Of a stretch of 12,029 nucleotides of DNA, positions 11,414-12,029 are shown one piece after another. The stretch covers positions 24,536 to 36,564 of the forward strand of contig MU647877.1 of NCBI GenBank assembly GCA_026770585.1. The letters are read 5' to 3'. The first letter of the stretch is position 1; each line of letters begins with the position of its first letter. This stretch comes from Baffinella frigidus. Taxonomy: Eukaryota; Cryptophyceae; Cryptomonadales; Baffinellaceae. The notes beneath the pieces are model-generated. The model searched no databases and was not told where the DNA came from. It was given only the letters and a program-made list of their open reading frames with translations. The position numbers and the translations under genes were made by a program.

Positions 11414-11555
11414 AATATACTAAAGGTCAATATACGTTGCGCCATGCCGCACGTGTGAGAAGGTTGCTGACGACACGCGCGGTCTCATGGTCCAGCGCAC
11501 ACATGCTATTGAAAGGCATTCAAGGCTGAACGCTTTCATGTCTCGGGACACAGTC

Positions 11556-11670
11556 CCATCCTACACGGGATTGTTGTGCCATCCTACACGGGCCTGTTGT
11601 GCCATCCTACACGGGCCTGTTGTGCCATCTTACACGGGACTGTTGTGCCATCCTACACGGGAGTTTGTCT
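11556..11670 (+). repeat. 23-bp minisatellite, five units
   Basis: Starts at 11556, 11579, 11602, 11625 and 11648, unit CCATCCTACACGGGCCTGTT plus GTG. Since 23 is not a multiple of three, the open frames across it are not meaningful. Confidence 0.95.
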
Positions 11671-11714
11671 CCCGAGGCTCGCTCGGTCCGTCACGCGGAG
11701 GGCCAGCAGGGCGA

Positions 11715-11851
11715 TTCTGCCCACGCCAGAGGGCTCGAAACATCCACTTTTGACATCTTTTAGGGGAAATCCCCTGAATACTTAAGTCAACGACGCCAGT
11801 CTGGCGTGGATAAGGCGTCGGTTTCCCTCGAGCCCTCTGGCGTGGGCAGAA
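11715..11851. mobile_element. 137-bp inverted-repeat element
   Basis: Perfect 24-bp ends (11715-11738 with 11828-11851), containing CCCACGCCAGAGGGCTCGA. Inside are AGGGGAAATCCCCT (11762-11775), ACGCCAGTCTGGCGT (11793-11807) and a piece of the satellite (GGATAAGGCGTCGGTT, 11808-11823). Confidence 0.85.
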
Positions 11852-11854
11852 CAA

Positions 11855-11910
11855 GCTCCAGCGCCCGCCTGTGTTGGGAGCTCGAACAACGCAAAGGACG
11901 TCAAGGATCT
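11855..11910 (+). repeat. 55-bp dispersed module, diverged copy 3
   Basis: CCGCCTGTGTTGGGAGCTCG then AACGCAAAGGACGTCAAGG. Recognisably related to 4177 and 8959 but with more changes. No 161-bp element follows within the window. Confidence 0.8.
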
Positions 11911-11984
11911 CACACACGATTCGAGAGACTCGAGGCAGTGGAAGACGAACAGCGGCGCGGACGACCGCAGGTGAACCTCTAACT

Positions 11985-12029
11985 GACGCCCTATCCTTGC
12001 CAACTGACGCCCTATCCTTGCCAACTGAC
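11985..12029 (-). repeat. Satellite array, 21-bp period, runs off the end
   Basis: GACGCCCTATCCTTGCCAAC T starts at 11985, 12006 and 12027. Reverse orientation relative to 504-697, and a 21-bp form ending CAAGGATAGGGC on the minus strand, as at 9453-9464. The array is cut by the window edge. Confidence 0.93.

Overview
No intact protein-coding gene, rRNA or tRNA can be supported anywhere in this 12 kb window. Every long open frame seen runs across tandem repeats, telomere-like arrays or inverted repeats. The organism looks eukaryotic. Blocks of degenerate TTTAGGG-type telomere repeat occur at 1026-1565, 3262-3316 (reversed), 3765-3957, 5244-5335, 5705-5946 and 6796-7146. TTTAGGG is the repeat of plants, many green algae, several stramenopiles, dinoflagellates and some alveolates, so the sequence cannot name the lineage. 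The best reading is a subtelomeric or other repeat-dominated non-coding region of an algal, plant or protist nuclear chromosome.

Layout from left to right. 1-1025: GA-rich DNA, a long palindrome (202-345), a 22-bp satellite (504-697) and three copies of a 45-bp module that on the minus strand would encode a hydrophobic segment. 1026-1565: telomere-like array holding a 93-bp tandem duplication. 1566-2450: one copy of a 125-bp dispersed repeat and three foldbacks. 2471-3760: a patchwork of duplicated segments and a 108-bp foldback with paralogous empty sites. 3765-5335: telomere-like DNA, a 16-bp minisatellite and the first copies of a 161-bp inverted-repeat element. 5336-5704: unique sequence. 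5705-5946: TTTGGGG array. 5947-6796: a cluster of foldbacks, two with very long arms. 6796-7146: TTTGGGG then TGTAGGG array. 7147-8200: nested palindromes and the dispersed palindrome GCATTCAGGGCTGAATGC. 8207-8747: a decayed, tandemly duplicated coding module on the minus strand. 8959-9415: a second full 161-bp element between 44-bp direct repeats. 9458-10376: satellite, GA microsatellite and repeat pairs. 10437-11851: a 184-bp foldback, another 125-bp repeat copy, a foldback with a 5-bp target duplication and its empty site, a 23-bp minisatellite and a 137-bp foldback. 11985-12029: satellite running off the end.

The main content is therefore a dense set of short non-autonomous foldback or MITE-like elements from many families, with no transposase visible. 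For three of them a second copy of the target site without the insert lies in the same window. Copies of one family appear to keep a small internal hairpin by changing both sides of the stem. The only trace of a real protein is the duplicated module at 8207-8747. It shows several silent third-position differences between copies and is not recognised.
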